Below are positions 14,783 through 22,962 of a DNA stretch of 32,001 bases, in pieces. This stretch comes from Gemmatimonadota bacterium. GTDB lineage: Bacteria; Gemmatimonadota; Gemmatimonadetes; Gemmatimonadales; Gemmatimonadaceae. The stretch covers positions 1 through 32,001 of the forward strand of contig DAHUXM010000012.1 in the NCBI GenBank assembly GCA_027307165.1, read 5' to 3'. The position numbers and the translations under genes are program-made. The notes beneath the pieces are model-generated. The model did not search any database, was not told the origin of the DNA, and saw only the letters and a program-made list of their open reading frames with translations. Each line of letters begins with the position of its first letter. Within the stretch, counting starts at the first letter, position 1.

Positions 14783-16996
14783 TCAGACCGGGAACAGCAT
14801 CTCGCGGTACTTTGGCAGCGGCCAGTCACTGTCACACACCATGAGCTCCAGCTCGTCGCACGTCTCGCGCACGGCTTCCATCGCTTCTGCGCCCTTGCTC
14901 GTGAGCAGCTTTGCCTGAGCACCCGGATCGTCGTGCATCGATTCAGCCTTCGCAATCACGCCGACAAGGTCGTCGTGGCGCTTGAGCAGCTCCTCGATCC
15001 TTGCGCCGACCCTGTTGGCGATTCCGATCTGCGGGATGACCGTGATTCCGGCGGCCTTCGCCTGCGCTGCCGTGTTGGAGAGCGATCCAACGTAACCAAG
15101 CACTGCCGGAACGACGAGTGTGTCGACCAATTCGCACAGCGTATGGAGTTCGATCAGCATGTCCTTGGTATAGCGCTCCAGTCGAACGTGATAACGCGAG
15201 TCCAGCTCCTCGTTCGTGAAGATTCCGAGCGAAGTGAGGGTCTTGCGTGATTGCTTGGTCTCGAGCTGCTGCAACGCTTCCGGAGTCCGGCGCAGATTCA
15301 GCAGTCCGCGCTTCTCGGCCTCCTTCACCCACTCGGCGGAGTAGTTGTTTCCCTCGAACCGGACGGGTGTGCTCGCCTTGAACGACTTCCGCACGACCTT
15401 GAGCGCGGCGTCGTCGATCGACTTGGAGTCACGCTTGCCGTCCTTCAGCTCCTCACGAAGTTCCTCGGTGATATCGGAAATCGCCTCTGCGACCGCGGCG
15501 TTCAACAGAACTATCGGGAAGGCGATGCTCTGACTCGAGCCGACCGCGCGGAACTCGAACTTCTGTCCCGTGAATGCGAACGGCGACGTGCGATTGCGAT
15601 CGGTGTTGTCCTTCTCGATCTCCGGCAGCTTGGCGACGCCGAGTCCGATCATCTGCTGATCGGCGCTCTTGGTGCTCTTGCCCTCGATGATCTCGTCGAT
15701 CACGCGCGTGAGCATCGATCCCATGAATACGGAGATGATGGCCGGCGGCGCCTCGTTCGCACCGAGTCTGTGCTCGTTGCCAGACGTTGCGATTGCCGCA
15801 CGAAGCAGACCTGCGTGTTTGTTCACGCCCTGCAGCACCGCCGCGAGGAAGAGCAGGAAGCGGATGTTCTGATGCGGTGTCTTGCCTGGCTTCAGAAGAT
15901 TGACACCATCCAGGGCCGGGTCGTCCGAGCGCACCGCCATGGACCAGTTGCAGTGCTTGCCGCTTCCGTTCACACCCGCGAACGGTTTCTCCGCGAGCAA
16001 CGCCTGCAGTCCGTGGCGCAACGCGATGCGCCGGAGTGTCGCCATCACTATCTGATTGTGATCAACCGCGATGTCGGTCTCTTCGAACATTGGCGCCATC
16101 TCGAACTGGCACGGCGCAACTTCGTTGTGCCTCGTGACGATAGGCACGCTCAGCTTGTACAGCTCGTGCTCCACTTCCGCGATGCATGCCTGCACGCGCT
16201 CCGGAATTCCGCCAAAGTAGTGATCTTCCAACTGTTGTCCGCGCGACGGTGCGGCACCGATGAGCGTGCGGCCGGCCATCACGAGATCCGGACGCATCGC
16301 GAACAGGGTGCGATCGATCAGGAAGTATTCCTGTTCTGCGCCGAGCGTCGTGTAGACTCGCCGTACGCCGCGATCGCCCATCAGCTCGAGCAGCTCGGTC
16401 GCTTTCTGTGACAGGACGTCGGAGCTGCGCAGCAGCGGCGTCATCTCATCGAGCGCTTCGCCGTTATAGCCGATGAACACCGACGGAACGCACAGCGTGC
16501 GCGCGCCCGCACTCTCGACGATGAACACCGGACTTGCAGGATTCCAAGCCGTGTAACCGCGCGCTTCCCACGTTGCGCGCAATCCGCCCGAAGGAAAGCT
16601 CGATGCGTCCGGCTCGCTCTGAATGAGCTGCGCCGCTGAAAACGATTCCATCGGCTCCAACTCGTCGTCGAAGGTGAGGAATGCGTCATGCTTTTCCGCT
16701 GTCAGTCCGGTCTGCGGCTGGAACCAGTGGGTGAAGTGAGTCACTCCTCGCGACACAGCCCAATCCTTGATCACCTGCGCGACTGTGGGCGCGATGTCAC
16801 GGTCGAGTTTCTTTCCCTGGCGCACCGCCGAGAGGAGCTTGACGTAGATCTCCTTTGGCAGCTTCTCGCGCATCTGGCGAGCGCCGAAGGTATTGACGCC
16901 GAAGTACTCGGACGTGCGGAGGGGCACCGGCGTCGATGATTCGTCGGTGACGCGGGCGGAGATGTCCTGGACAGCTAACTGGCGGGCGGTAGGCAT
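14783..16996 (-). CDS. glnN: Glutamine synthetase type III (GSIII, GlnN)
   Basis: The 737-residue length is diagnostic for GSIII, which is about 300 residues longer than GSI. It makes glutamine from glutamate, ammonia and ATP as a large double-ring oligomer. Visible motifs are the family-specific THWFQPQTGLTAEKHDAF (89-106) and the SEPDASSFPSGGLR signature (127-140). The metal-binding GAEQEYFLID carries Glu221/Glu223, and the ATP/ammonia-site loop is NGSGKHCNWS (343-352). The N-terminus starts close to the conserved FGVNTFG. The ATG at 16994-16996 lacks a clear Shine-Dalgarno. It is divergent from glnA, sharing a 111-bp control region. Confidence 0.95.
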   Translation of the reverse strand: MPTARQLAVQDISARVTDESSTPVPLRTSEYFGVNTFGARQMREKLPKEIYVKLLSAVRQGKKLDRDIAPTVAQVIKDWAVSRGVTHFTHWFQPQTGLTAEKHDAFLTFDDELEPMESFSAAQLIQSEPDASSFPSGGLRATWEARGYTAWNPASPVFIVESAGARTLCVPSVFIGYNGEALDEMTPLLRSSDVLSQKATELLELMGDRGVRRVYTTLGAEQEYFLIDRTLFAMRPDLVMAGRTLIGAAPSRGQQLEDHYFGGIPERVQACIAEVEHELYKLSVPIVTRHNEVAPCQFEMAPMFEETDIAVDHNQIVMATLRRIALRHGLQALLAEKPFAGVNGSGKHCNWSMAVRSDDPALDGVNLLKPGKTPHQNIRFLLFLAAVLQGVNKHAGLLRAAIATSGNEHRLGANEAPPAIISVFMGSMLTRVIDEIIEGKSTKSADQQMIGLGVAKLPEIEKDNTDRNRTSPFAFTGQKFEFRAVGSSQSIAFPIVLLNAAVAEAISDITEELREELKDGKRDSKSIDDAALKVVRKSFKASTPVRFEGNNYSAEWVKEAEKRGLLNLRRTPEALQQLETKQSRKTLTSLGIFTNEELDSRYHVRLERYTKDMLIELHTLCELVDTLVVPAVLGYVGSLSNTAAQAKAAGITVIPQIGIANRVGARIEELLKRHDDLVGVIAKAESMHDDPGAQAKLLTSKGAEAMEAVRETCDELELMVCDSDWPLPKYREMLFPV

Positions 16997-17034
16997 TTTT
17001 GGAGGCGGCGGCTAGGCCTGGTGTGATGAGGAAT

Positions 17035-17063
17035 TTGCTAAACTTGCACAATCAGGGTAGCAA
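17035..17063. promoter_or_regulatory. TTGCTA-N17-TAGCAA dyad between the two glutamine synthetase genes
   Basis: TTGCTA (17035-17040) and TAGCAA (17058-17063) form an inverted repeat 17 bp apart, so the same pattern reads on both strands. It is in the middle of the 16997-17107 intergenic region, which must hold promoters for both genes. It may be a nitrogen-control operator or overlapping promoter boxes; neither -10 matches the consensus well. Confidence 0.4.
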
Positions 17064-17107
17064 TCTGCATATTTAGGTCGTCAATCGCAAGCAAACCGGG
17101 CTAAAAA

Positions 17108-18430
17108 ATGCAAAAGCGGGAAATTTTGGACATCACAAAGAAACAAGGTGTCCGATTCCTCAGGCTCCAGTTCACCGATATCCTGGGCATCAACAAGAAC
17201 GTCGAAATCCCCTCCTCCCAGATCGAGAAGGCCTTGGACGGCGATATCATGTTCGACGGCTCTTCAATTGAAGGGTTCGTCCGCGTCGAGGAGTCCGACA
17301 TGCTCCTCGTCCCGGACCTGTCCACCTTCCAGGTCTATCCGTGGGGCGACCCCGATGCCCGGGTCGCCCGGGTCATCTGCGATGTGCACACCCCCGACGG
17401 CGATCACTTCGAGGGGGATCCTCGCTGGGTTCTCAAGCGCGCGGTCGCCAGGGCTGACGCCATGGGCTTCCGGATGAACGCGGGCATGGAGGCCGAATTC
17501 TTCATGTTCCGGCCCGGTGCCGGAGGTAACGTCTCCACCACCACCCACGACGTCGGAAGCTACTTCGACCTCGCGCCATCAGACCTTGGCGAGGACGCGC
17601 GCAGAGCGATCGTGGTTGCACTGGAAAAGATGGGCTTCGAAGTCGAGGCCGCACATCATGAGGTGGCGCACGGCCAGCACGAGATCGACTTTCGCTACGC
17701 CGATGCTCTGCGCACCGCCGACAACATCACGACCTTCCGGTTTGTCGTCAAATACGTGGCTCAGCAGTTCGGCCTCGTCGCCTCGTTCATGCCCAAGCCG
17801 ATCTTCGGTCAGAGCGGCAGCGGCATGCACACGCACCAGTCGCTGTTTCGCGGCAACGACAATGCATTCTATGATGCAGCCGGCCTGTACGAGCTCAGCG
17901 AGACTGCCCTCCATTACATCGGTGGTCTGCTCAAGCACGCGCGTGCGTGCACGGCGATAACAAACCCGCTCGTAAATTCATACAAGCGACTCCTCACCGG
18001 ATACGAAGCGCCGGCCAATGTCGCGTGGTCGATGCGGAATCGATCTCCGATGCTGCGCATCCCCGCGCGCCGCAAGATCGGCACGCGCGTAGAGCACCGC
18101 GCGCCAGACCCTTCGGCCAATCCGTATCTCGCTCTCGCTGTGATGCTCGCCGCCGGCCTGGATGGCATCGAAACGCGCGCCGATTACCGCGAGCCCGTCA
18201 ACGAGAACATCTGGGAGATGTCACACCGCGAGCGCCGGCGCCTGCGCATCGACGACCTTCCTCACGATCTCAACGAAGCCTGCGACGAGCTCGAGAAGGA
18301 CGAGGTCATCCGTGACGCGCTCGGCCCCCACGTCACACGCCACTTCCTCGCCGCAAAACGCGAGGAATGGCGCGAGTACATGATGCAGGTGAGCAAGTGG
18401 GAGCTGGACAATTACCTCGCGAAATACTGA
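17108..18430 (+). CDS. glnA: Glutamine synthetase type I, GSI-alpha-like
   Basis: The 440-residue dodecameric-type GSI has RLQFTDILGINKNVEIP (19-35) and GSSIEGFVRVEESDM (51-65). Active-site GMEAEFF carries Glu128/Glu130, followed by HHEVAHGQHEID (183-194) and FGQSGSGMHTHQS (233-245). The length and the FVRVEESDM stretch match the Bacillus-like GSI-alpha group. Arg59 aligns with B. subtilis Arg62, the glutamine-feedback residue. The region that holds the adenylylated Tyr in E. coli GSI-beta (NLYDLP) reads RIDDLPHDL here, without Tyr. It is therefore probably feedback-inhibited rather than adenylylated. The ATG at 17108 has no Shine-Dalgarno. It is divergent from GSIII. Confidence 0.95.
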   Translation: MQKREILDITKKQGVRFLRLQFTDILGINKNVEIPSSQIEKALDGDIMFDGSSIEGFVRVEESDMLLVPDLSTFQVYPWGDPDARVARVICDVHTPDGDHFEGDPRWVLKRAVARADAMGFRMNAGMEAEFFMFRPGAGGNVSTTTHDVGSYFDLAPSDLGEDARRAIVVALEKMGFEVEAAHHEVAHGQHEIDFRYADALRTADNITTFRFVVKYVAQQFGLVASFMPKPIFGQSGSGMHTHQSLFRGNDNAFYDAAGLYELSETALHYIGGLLKHARACTAITNPLVNSYKRLLTGYEAPANVAWSMRNRSPMLRIPARRKIGTRVEHRAPDPSANPYLALAVMLAAGLDGIETRADYREPVNENIWEMSHRERRRLRIDDLPHDLNEACDELEKDEVIRDALGPHVTRHFLAAKREEWREYMMQVSKWELDNYLAKY

Positions 18431-18486
18431 TCGCGGTCGCATCCGGCGTCGCGACAAGAGCGCATGATCTCGCCACTACGCCGAGC

Positions 18487-19101
18487 TCATAGCGACCGCG
18501 CCGGTTGCGCACCGAATGCGAACTTCGCCACCACCCTGTTGGCGTCGACACGGATTATGTCCACCGTCCCCCGAATTCCCATCAGATAAACCAGCCCGAT
18601 CTGGATTGGCAACGAGTCGACTGTCACCTGAGGACTCATTCCGAACAACCCTGCACCGACGAGACGATTCGCGGCCTCCGACGTAGGTATGCCGGATCGC
18701 ACGTCATACGTCCGAGGCTGCGCCAGCTGTCCGCTCGGTGCGTAAAGCAGAACCACGAACGAGCGTGCCTCGAGATCGATCGGAGGCATGGTGGGCTGCC
18801 GAGGACCGCTCGGCGCACACCACAACTCATGCGCATCGAATCCGCGCGGCGCAAGATTCATCGTCGCGTCGTGAATGTACGTCGTCTGCGCATTGTCAGA
18901 TGGATTGAAAACGGGCCTGCCGTCCGCGAAGACCTGACACGATCCATCTTCGCGAAACTCCCCGGTCACATTTACCAGGCCCTTTGTGGATGTCGAGCCC
19001 TGCGCCAGAAGCGGCGCGCTGCCAGGCGCGGCGGCGCCGCCAGACGAAACGGCGATCACACAGCCGCACAACACTCGCACCAACGATGGTCTTGTCATCA
19101 T
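18487..19101 (-). CDS. Exported protein of unknown function
   Basis: The product (204 residues from ATG 19099-19101, which has AAGG eight bases upstream; ATG 19116 would add five residues) has a signal peptide. The likely cut is LLA before Gln34. The mature part holds FREDGSCQVFADGRPVF and HELWCAPSGP (two Cys, possible disulfide). Later come LEARSFVVLLYAPSG and YLMGIRGTVDIIRVDANRVVAKFAFGA, which read as beta strands. I do not recognise the family. It converges on glnA with 56 bp between stops. Confidence 0.65.
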   Translation of the reverse strand: MMTRPSLVRVLCGCVIAVSSGGAAAPGSAPLLAQGSTSTKGLVNVTGEFREDGSCQVFADGRPVFNPSDNAQTTYIHDATMNLAPRGFDAHELWCAPSGPRQPTMPPIDLEARSFVVLLYAPSGQLAQPRTYDVRSGIPTSEAANRLVGAGLFGMSPQVTVDSLPIQIGLVYLMGIRGTVDIIRVDANRVVAKFAFGAQPARSL

Positions 19102-19188
19102 GCTCAAACCTTGCATGAGTCAACGCGATGCGGGCAATCTCGTTGGTGCTCGCTGGATCGAATTACCGCACGATCACTGCATCAGATA

Positions 19189-19347
19189 CTAGAAGAAATC
19201 GTTCGCTATCCGGCGGCCGATATACATCCCCACGCCGACGCCAACGATCGACAGCATGCACGCGGTCATCGTGCCGACGAATGCGCCAAGCCACCATCCT
19301 ACCGAGCTGCAAACGAACGAGCCTGTCATACCAAGGATATTTGCCAT
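19189..19347 (-). CDS. Small glycine-rich membrane protein, 52 residues
   Basis: The ATG at 19345-19347 is preceded by an AGGTGG ribosome-binding site, so a longer in-frame reading (to 19566) is not used. The product begins MANILGMTGSFVCSSVGWWLG and ends GMYIGRRIANDFF. Two hydrophobic segments are rich in Gly at spaced positions (GWWLGAFVG, GVGVGMYIG), like glycine-zipper helices. Small proteins of this build, ending in a basic-aromatic tail of the GRRIA..FF type, are widespread in bacteria to my knowledge, without an assigned role. Cys12 and Cys27 are present. It is divergent from the ECF sigma gene. Confidence 0.75.
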   Translation of the reverse strand: MANILGMTGSFVCSSVGWWLGAFVGTMTACMLSIVGVGVGMYIGRRIANDFF

Positions 19348-19529
19348 GCCACCTGTTCTCCATTTTGAGCGGCGATCGTCGACGTCGTAACCTCGTTCCT
19401 GGGCCGCTCGCTCGGCATCTTCCTTTATAGGGACGCGAACCGATTCCCTTCGTAACGCGCTCCGTCGCGGTGAATCCGCACGCTCCGCCGCATGGCCCAC
19501 CCGGGCGTGGCGGGATAGATTCCCTCGCA

Positions 19530-20138
19530 ATGAATCCGTCGCGGCAGGATCCGGCGTACACCACACGACCAGCCATCGCTACGCCCAGCGACGATTTGTC
19601 CCTCGTCCGGCGGATCGCGGGAGGCGATGAGTCAGCTCTGGCTGCCCTGTACGATGGATGGGCGCAGACAGTCTACTCGATGGTTGCTCATCTCCTCAAG
19701 GACGCTGATGGTGCGGAGGACGTCGTGGAGGAAACATTCTGGCAGGTGTGGCAGCGTGCTTCGTCATACGACGCGTCGCGTGGTACCGTGCGAACGTGGA
19801 TTCTGACCATCGCACGCAGTCGCGCGCTCGATCGGCTCCGTAGTCGCAAGCGCAACCGCGAGGACATCGCCGCCGATCTGAGCATTCTTCGCGACCCGGC
19901 TCCAGATCCTTCACAGGACGTCGAAAGCAACGAGCGCAGAATTCTGATACACGCAGCGCTGCAGGAGCTTCCCGAAGACCAGCGCCGTGCTCTCGACCTG
20001 GCTTATTTCCGCGGCTTCAGCCAATCCGAAATCGCCGAATTGCTCGGCGAGCCGCTCGGTACCATCAAGACCAGAATGCGGCTCGGCATGCAGAAATTGC
20101 GGGACCGGTTGGAAGGCCTGCGGGAGAGCAGAGCATGA
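19530..20138 (+). CDS. ECF-type RNA polymerase sigma factor
   Basis: The ATG at 19530 gives 202 residues; an in-frame GTG at 19470 would add a Pro/Gly-rich tail. Sigma region 2 covers about 22-90: LVRRIAGGDESALAALYDGW, then DAEDVVEETFWQVWQRA and the -10 recognition part TWILTIARSRALDRLRSRKR. Region 4 covers about 140-192, with LPEDQRRALDLAYFRGFSQSEIAELLGEPLGTIKTRMR containing the -35-reading helix. It has no extra C-terminal domain. It overlaps its anti-sigma gene by four bases (ATGA), so translation is coupled. The RskA-like partner places it in the SigK-like ECF groups, an inference. Confidence 0.92.
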   Translation: MNPSRQDPAYTTRPAIATPSDDLSLVRRIAGGDESALAALYDGWAQTVYSMVAHLLKDADGAEDVVEETFWQVWQRASSYDASRGTVRTWILTIARSRALDRLRSRKRNREDIAADLSILRDPAPDPSQDVESNERRILIHAALQELPEDQRRALDLAYFRGFSQSEIAELLGEPLGTIKTRMRLGMQKLRDRLEGLRESRA

Positions 20139-21193
20139 GCGACGTCAACGATCCGAACAACGCACCCCGTCCCCCGGAGGATGCAAACGGCGGCGACGAC
20201 CGCGCGCATCCCGTGTCTCCGACTCCGCCCAACGAGTCGGAGTCCGCGTTCGACGTTGCCGGTGCCGCGCTCGGCGCGCTCGGGCCGCGCGAGGAAGCGG
20301 ATCTGTACACCGCCGCCTCGGTAGATCCGGCTGTCTCGGCAGAGCTTGCCGCCATGGAAGCCGTAGTCGCCGAGCTCGCGTGGCTGTCGCCCATGCAGCA
20401 AATGAATCGCGGCCGTTCGGCAGGGATTCGTTCGCGACTGGTCGCGCGCGCAGCCGCAACCAATATCGGGCGCAAGACGCAGCCGTCGGAGGTCGCAGCA
20501 GAGAGCACTCAGCAGGCCGCCAGCACCGTCAGACCGACCAGGCCTGCGTCGTCATCGCCCTCGCGCCACCAAGCGCCGGCGGCATCGCATGGAAATGTTC
20601 AGGCTGGACACGCGCCGCTACACGTGATTCCGTTCGAGCCACGCAGCCGCCTGCCGATGGGACGGATATTTGGCGGGCTGGCCATCGCGGCTGCACTCGC
20701 CATCGCGGCGGTCGGCATTTACAGCTGGCGGAACCGGTCGCAGGCCGGCGGTGCCACGACCGCGAGCGCGATGCACGATTCCAGTCTCGAGGCGCAGGTC
20801 GCTCAGCTGCGAATCTCGATCGCACAGAAGGACAGTCTCATCTCCGCGCTGACCGGAATGCACACTCGCGTCATCGAGCTGATGAGCTACGCCGATGCCT
20901 CGCCCATGGCCCGAATGTTCTGGGACCAGAAGAAGCAGATGTTCATACTGTACGCATCCAACGTGAAGCCCCCCGCCCACGGGAAGGTCTATCAGGTGTG
21001 GCTGATTGCACGCGGAACTACCACCCCAGTTTCGCTCGGTACCTTCATGCCGGACTCCACCGGCTCGGCGGTGGTGGCTTCCAAACACCCGATGGAGCCC
21101 GGTACTCTACGGCGAGTCGCGGTGACCGAAGAGCCGGACGGAGGCATGCCTGCGCCCACCGGTCCGGTCATGTTTGCCGGCGTTGGGAGGTAG
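20135..21193 (+). CDS. RskA-like membrane anti-sigma factor
   Basis: The 352-residue single-pass protein has an N-terminal anti-sigma part (about 38-110, DVAGAALGALGPREEADLY). An Ala/Ser/Pro/Gln-rich linker follows, then one membrane helix (about 178-197, GRIFGGLAIAAALAIAAVGIYSW). The RskA C-terminal domain (about 210-350) shows MFWDQKKQMFILYASNVKPPAHGKVYQVWLI and TLRRVAVTEEPDGG. The zinc-binding HxxxCxxC of ZAS anti-sigmas is absent. It should hold the upstream sigma factor at the inner membrane until an envelope signal leads to its proteolysis; that is family knowledge. The linker before the helix is unusually long. Confidence 0.9.
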   Translation: MSDVNDPNNAPRPPEDANGGDDRAHPVSPTPPNESESAFDVAGAALGALGPREEADLYTAASVDPAVSAELAAMEAVVAELAWLSPMQQMNRGRSAGIRSRLVARAAATNIGRKTQPSEVAAESTQQAASTVRPTRPASSSPSRHQAPAASHGNVQAGHAPLHVIPFEPRSRLPMGRIFGGLAIAAALAIAAVGIYSWRNRSQAGGATTASAMHDSSLEAQVAQLRISIAQKDSLISALTGMHTRVIELMSYADASPMARMFWDQKKQMFILYASNVKPPAHGKVYQVWLIARGTTTPVSLGTFMPDSTGSAVVASKHPMEPGTLRRVAVTEEPDGGMPAPTGPVMFAGVGR

Positions 21194-21195
21194 TA

Positions 21196-21213
21196 GTAGA
21201 ACGACCGTTCTAC
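21196..21213. promoter_or_regulatory. 18-bp inverted repeat upstream of the SWIM gene
   Basis: GTAGAACG (21196-21203) and CGTTCTAC (21206-21213) are perfect inverted arms around AC, three bases past the anti-sigma stop. No T-run follows, so an operator is more likely than a terminator. A CATAAT at 21218-21223 could be a -10 box for the next gene. Confidence 0.55.
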
Positions 21214-21282
21214 GCAACATAATCTGATGTTCCGGGTATCAGTCTAGTTCGGTAAGTGATTGATATTAAAGGAGTTAGTACG

Positions 21283-21594
21283 ATGGAACGGGATCAGATT
21301 ACGTTGCTGCCGGCGCTGGATCTCGAGGGCCCGGGAGCTGACGTTGTTCGTCTGGAGCGGGCACTCGGACTTCGCGCGGAGCACGTAGGACACGGCCGTT
21401 ATCGCATCGTCGGGGGCCGGTCGGAGCACTGGGTCGACCTCTATTCAGCTGCGCACCCACGCTGCGACTGTGGTGATTATCTGTGGCGCGACACGGTCTG
21501 CAAGCACATTCTCGCCGCCCTCATGCGCGAGGGTAATGAAGACGTGATACGCGCGGTCGGAGGCCTCTTCGCCGCCCTGAAGTCGGCCGCCTAG
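21283..21594 (+). CDS. Small SWIM zinc-finger protein
   Basis: The ATG at 21283 has AAAGGAG eight bases upstream and is therefore preferred over the in-frame ATT-region start at 21256. The 103-residue product carries a SWIM finger CxCx9CxH: Cys61, Cys63, Cys73 and His75 (CDCGDYLWRDTVCKHILAAL). A preceding segment HGRYRIVGGRSEHWVDLY is usual for SWIM proteins. SWIM domains bind nucleic acid or protein; this stand-alone form has no assigned role. The rest is a short helical tail (IRAVGGLFAALKSAA). It is flanked by two different inverted repeats. Confidence 0.85.
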   Translation: MERDQITLLPALDLEGPGADVVRLERALGLRAEHVGHGRYRIVGGRSEHWVDLYSAAHPRCDCGDYLWRDTVCKHILAALMREGNEDVIRAVGGLFAALKSAA

Positions 21595-21661
21595 TCGGCG
21601 TCGGTAGTGCAGGCTGGTGCGCCAAACGGATGCATAATGTGCGACTCCGTGCGCCGCGAAG

Positions 21662-21693
21662 CCGATAATTAGATGAGATCCACCAATTATCGG
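21662..21693 (+). promoter_or_regulatory. Hairpin in the leader of the EAL-HDOD gene
   Basis: CCGATAATT (21662-21670) pairs with AATTATCGG (21685-21693) over a 14-base loop, ending 22 bases before the ATG. A TGCATAAT at 21631-21638 is a plausible extended -10, which would put this hairpin in the transcript leader. It could equally be an operator. Confidence 0.45.
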
Positions 21694-21715
21694 AGCCCTT
21701 AATCGTTGGCACGCC

Positions 21716-22957
21716 ATGATTGACGTATTTGTTGCACGCCAGCCAATCTTCGACCGGCACGACCGGCTTTCCGGGTACGAACTGCTGTACCGGAATACGG
21801 CAGTGTCCACGATCGCGGACGGTGCCGCCGCAGACGCGATGTGCACCGATACCGTGATTCACTCCTTCCTCGATATCGGTCTCGACGACCTCACGGACGG
21901 CCACCGCGCGTTCGTGAATTGCACGCGCGAGTTTCTGCTCGATGGTCAGGTCGAGCTTCTTCCGTCGCAGAAGGTCGTGATCGAAGTACTCGAAACAGTC
22001 GGAAACGACCCCGCGGTCGTCTCGGCATGCCGGCGCCTTACGCAGAGCGGATACCAGCTCGCGCTCGACGACTACGTGGACGATCCATCTTTCGACGCAT
22101 TGCTTCACACCGTCGGCATCGTCAAGCTCGACGTACTGCATAGAAAACCGGGTGAGCTGGCCGCATTGATGCGGCGCTTGCGGCCGTTCAACGTGCAGAT
22201 TCTCGCAGAGCGCGTAGAGACCATGGACATGCACCAGGAGTGCATGCAGCTGGGCTTCGATCTCTTTCAGGGATACTTCTATCGCCGTCCCGAGCTCGTT
22301 ACGCGCAAGGAGATCGAGGTAGGACAGACGGCGATGGTGCGTCTGCTCAACATGTTGCGCGACCACGAGACTCCGGACGCGGCTATCGAAAGTGGCTTCC
22401 GTTCCGATCCGACGCTCACCTACAAGCTGTTGCGCATCGTGAATTCAGCGTCCGTTGGCGGCCGCGGGATCGACTCGATCGGCTACGCGATCCGCATGGT
22501 CGGACGCCAGATGCTGTATCGCTGGCTCGCGTTGCTCATGGTCTCGTCGATGGTGACGGGCAACGACGTCACCGATCAGCTGGTGTACGCGGCGCTGTTG
22601 CGCGCGCGGTTGTGCGAGCTGATCGCAGAATCGAGTCCGCAGGTGCGGCATCCGCAGGCCCTGTTCATGACCGGGCTGTTCTCCATGCTCGACGTGCTTC
22701 TGCGCATGCCCATGCGCGACGTCCTGGCGCGCGTCAGCGTGTCGGACGAGATCCGCCAGGCTGTCATGGAGGGAAGTGGTCCGTACGCCGAGCCGTTGTT
22801 GCTGGCCGACGCGTACCAGCGTGGCGAGTGGGACCAGGTCGATGTGCTCGCGTCGTCGCTGGGGGTGCTTCCGATGCAGATGGCCTGGCTCTATACCAAA
22901 TCTCTGACCTGGGTCAACGAGCAGCTCACCGGAGTGACGAACGCCGTAGCGGCATAA
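21716..22957 (+). CDS. EAL-HDOD signalling protein (YuxH/CdgJ type)
   Basis: The 413-residue cytoplasmic protein pairs an N-terminal EAL domain (about 1-195) with a C-terminal HDOD domain (about 205-400). The EAL part keeps most metal and substrate positions: Glu22 (YELLYR), Asn68, Glu90/Glu93, Asp118-Asp119, Lys137, Glu165 (AERVET) and Gln185 (FQGYF). Loop 6, DFGTGYSSL in active enzymes, reads DYVDDPSFD here, so c-di-GMP hydrolysis is doubtful. The HDOD part has FRSDPTLTYKLLRIVNSASVGG and lacks the HD pair, as usual. Members act in motility and regulatory networks as adaptors. The EAL name motif is ELL. Confidence 0.9.
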   Translation: MIDVFVARQPIFDRHDRLSGYELLYRNTAVSTIADGAAADAMCTDTVIHSFLDIGLDDLTDGHRAFVNCTREFLLDGQVELLPSQKVVIEVLETVGNDPAVVSACRRLTQSGYQLALDDYVDDPSFDALLHTVGIVKLDVLHRKPGELAALMRRLRPFNVQILAERVETMDMHQECMQLGFDLFQGYFYRRPELVTRKEIEVGQTAMVRLLNMLRDHETPDAAIESGFRSDPTLTYKLLRIVNSASVGGRGIDSIGYAIRMVGRQMLYRWLALLMVSSMVTGNDVTDQLVYAALLRARLCELIAESSPQVRHPQALFMTGLFSMLDVLLRMPMRDVLARVSVSDEIRQAVMEGSGPYAEPLLLADAYQRGEWDQVDVLASSLGVLPMQMAWLYTKSLTWVNEQLTGVTNAVAA

Positions 22958-22962
22958 CATGA

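Noticed and set aside
15251..16411. 386-residue plus-strand open frame
   Set aside because: It is antisense to the type III glutamine synthetase and has Arg/Leu-rich composition with no domain.
18432..18500. Inverted repeat CGCGGTCGC/GCGACCGCG between glnA and the exported unknown
   Set aside because: The loop is 51 bases, there is no T-run and one arm lies in coding sequence, so it is a poor terminator candidate.
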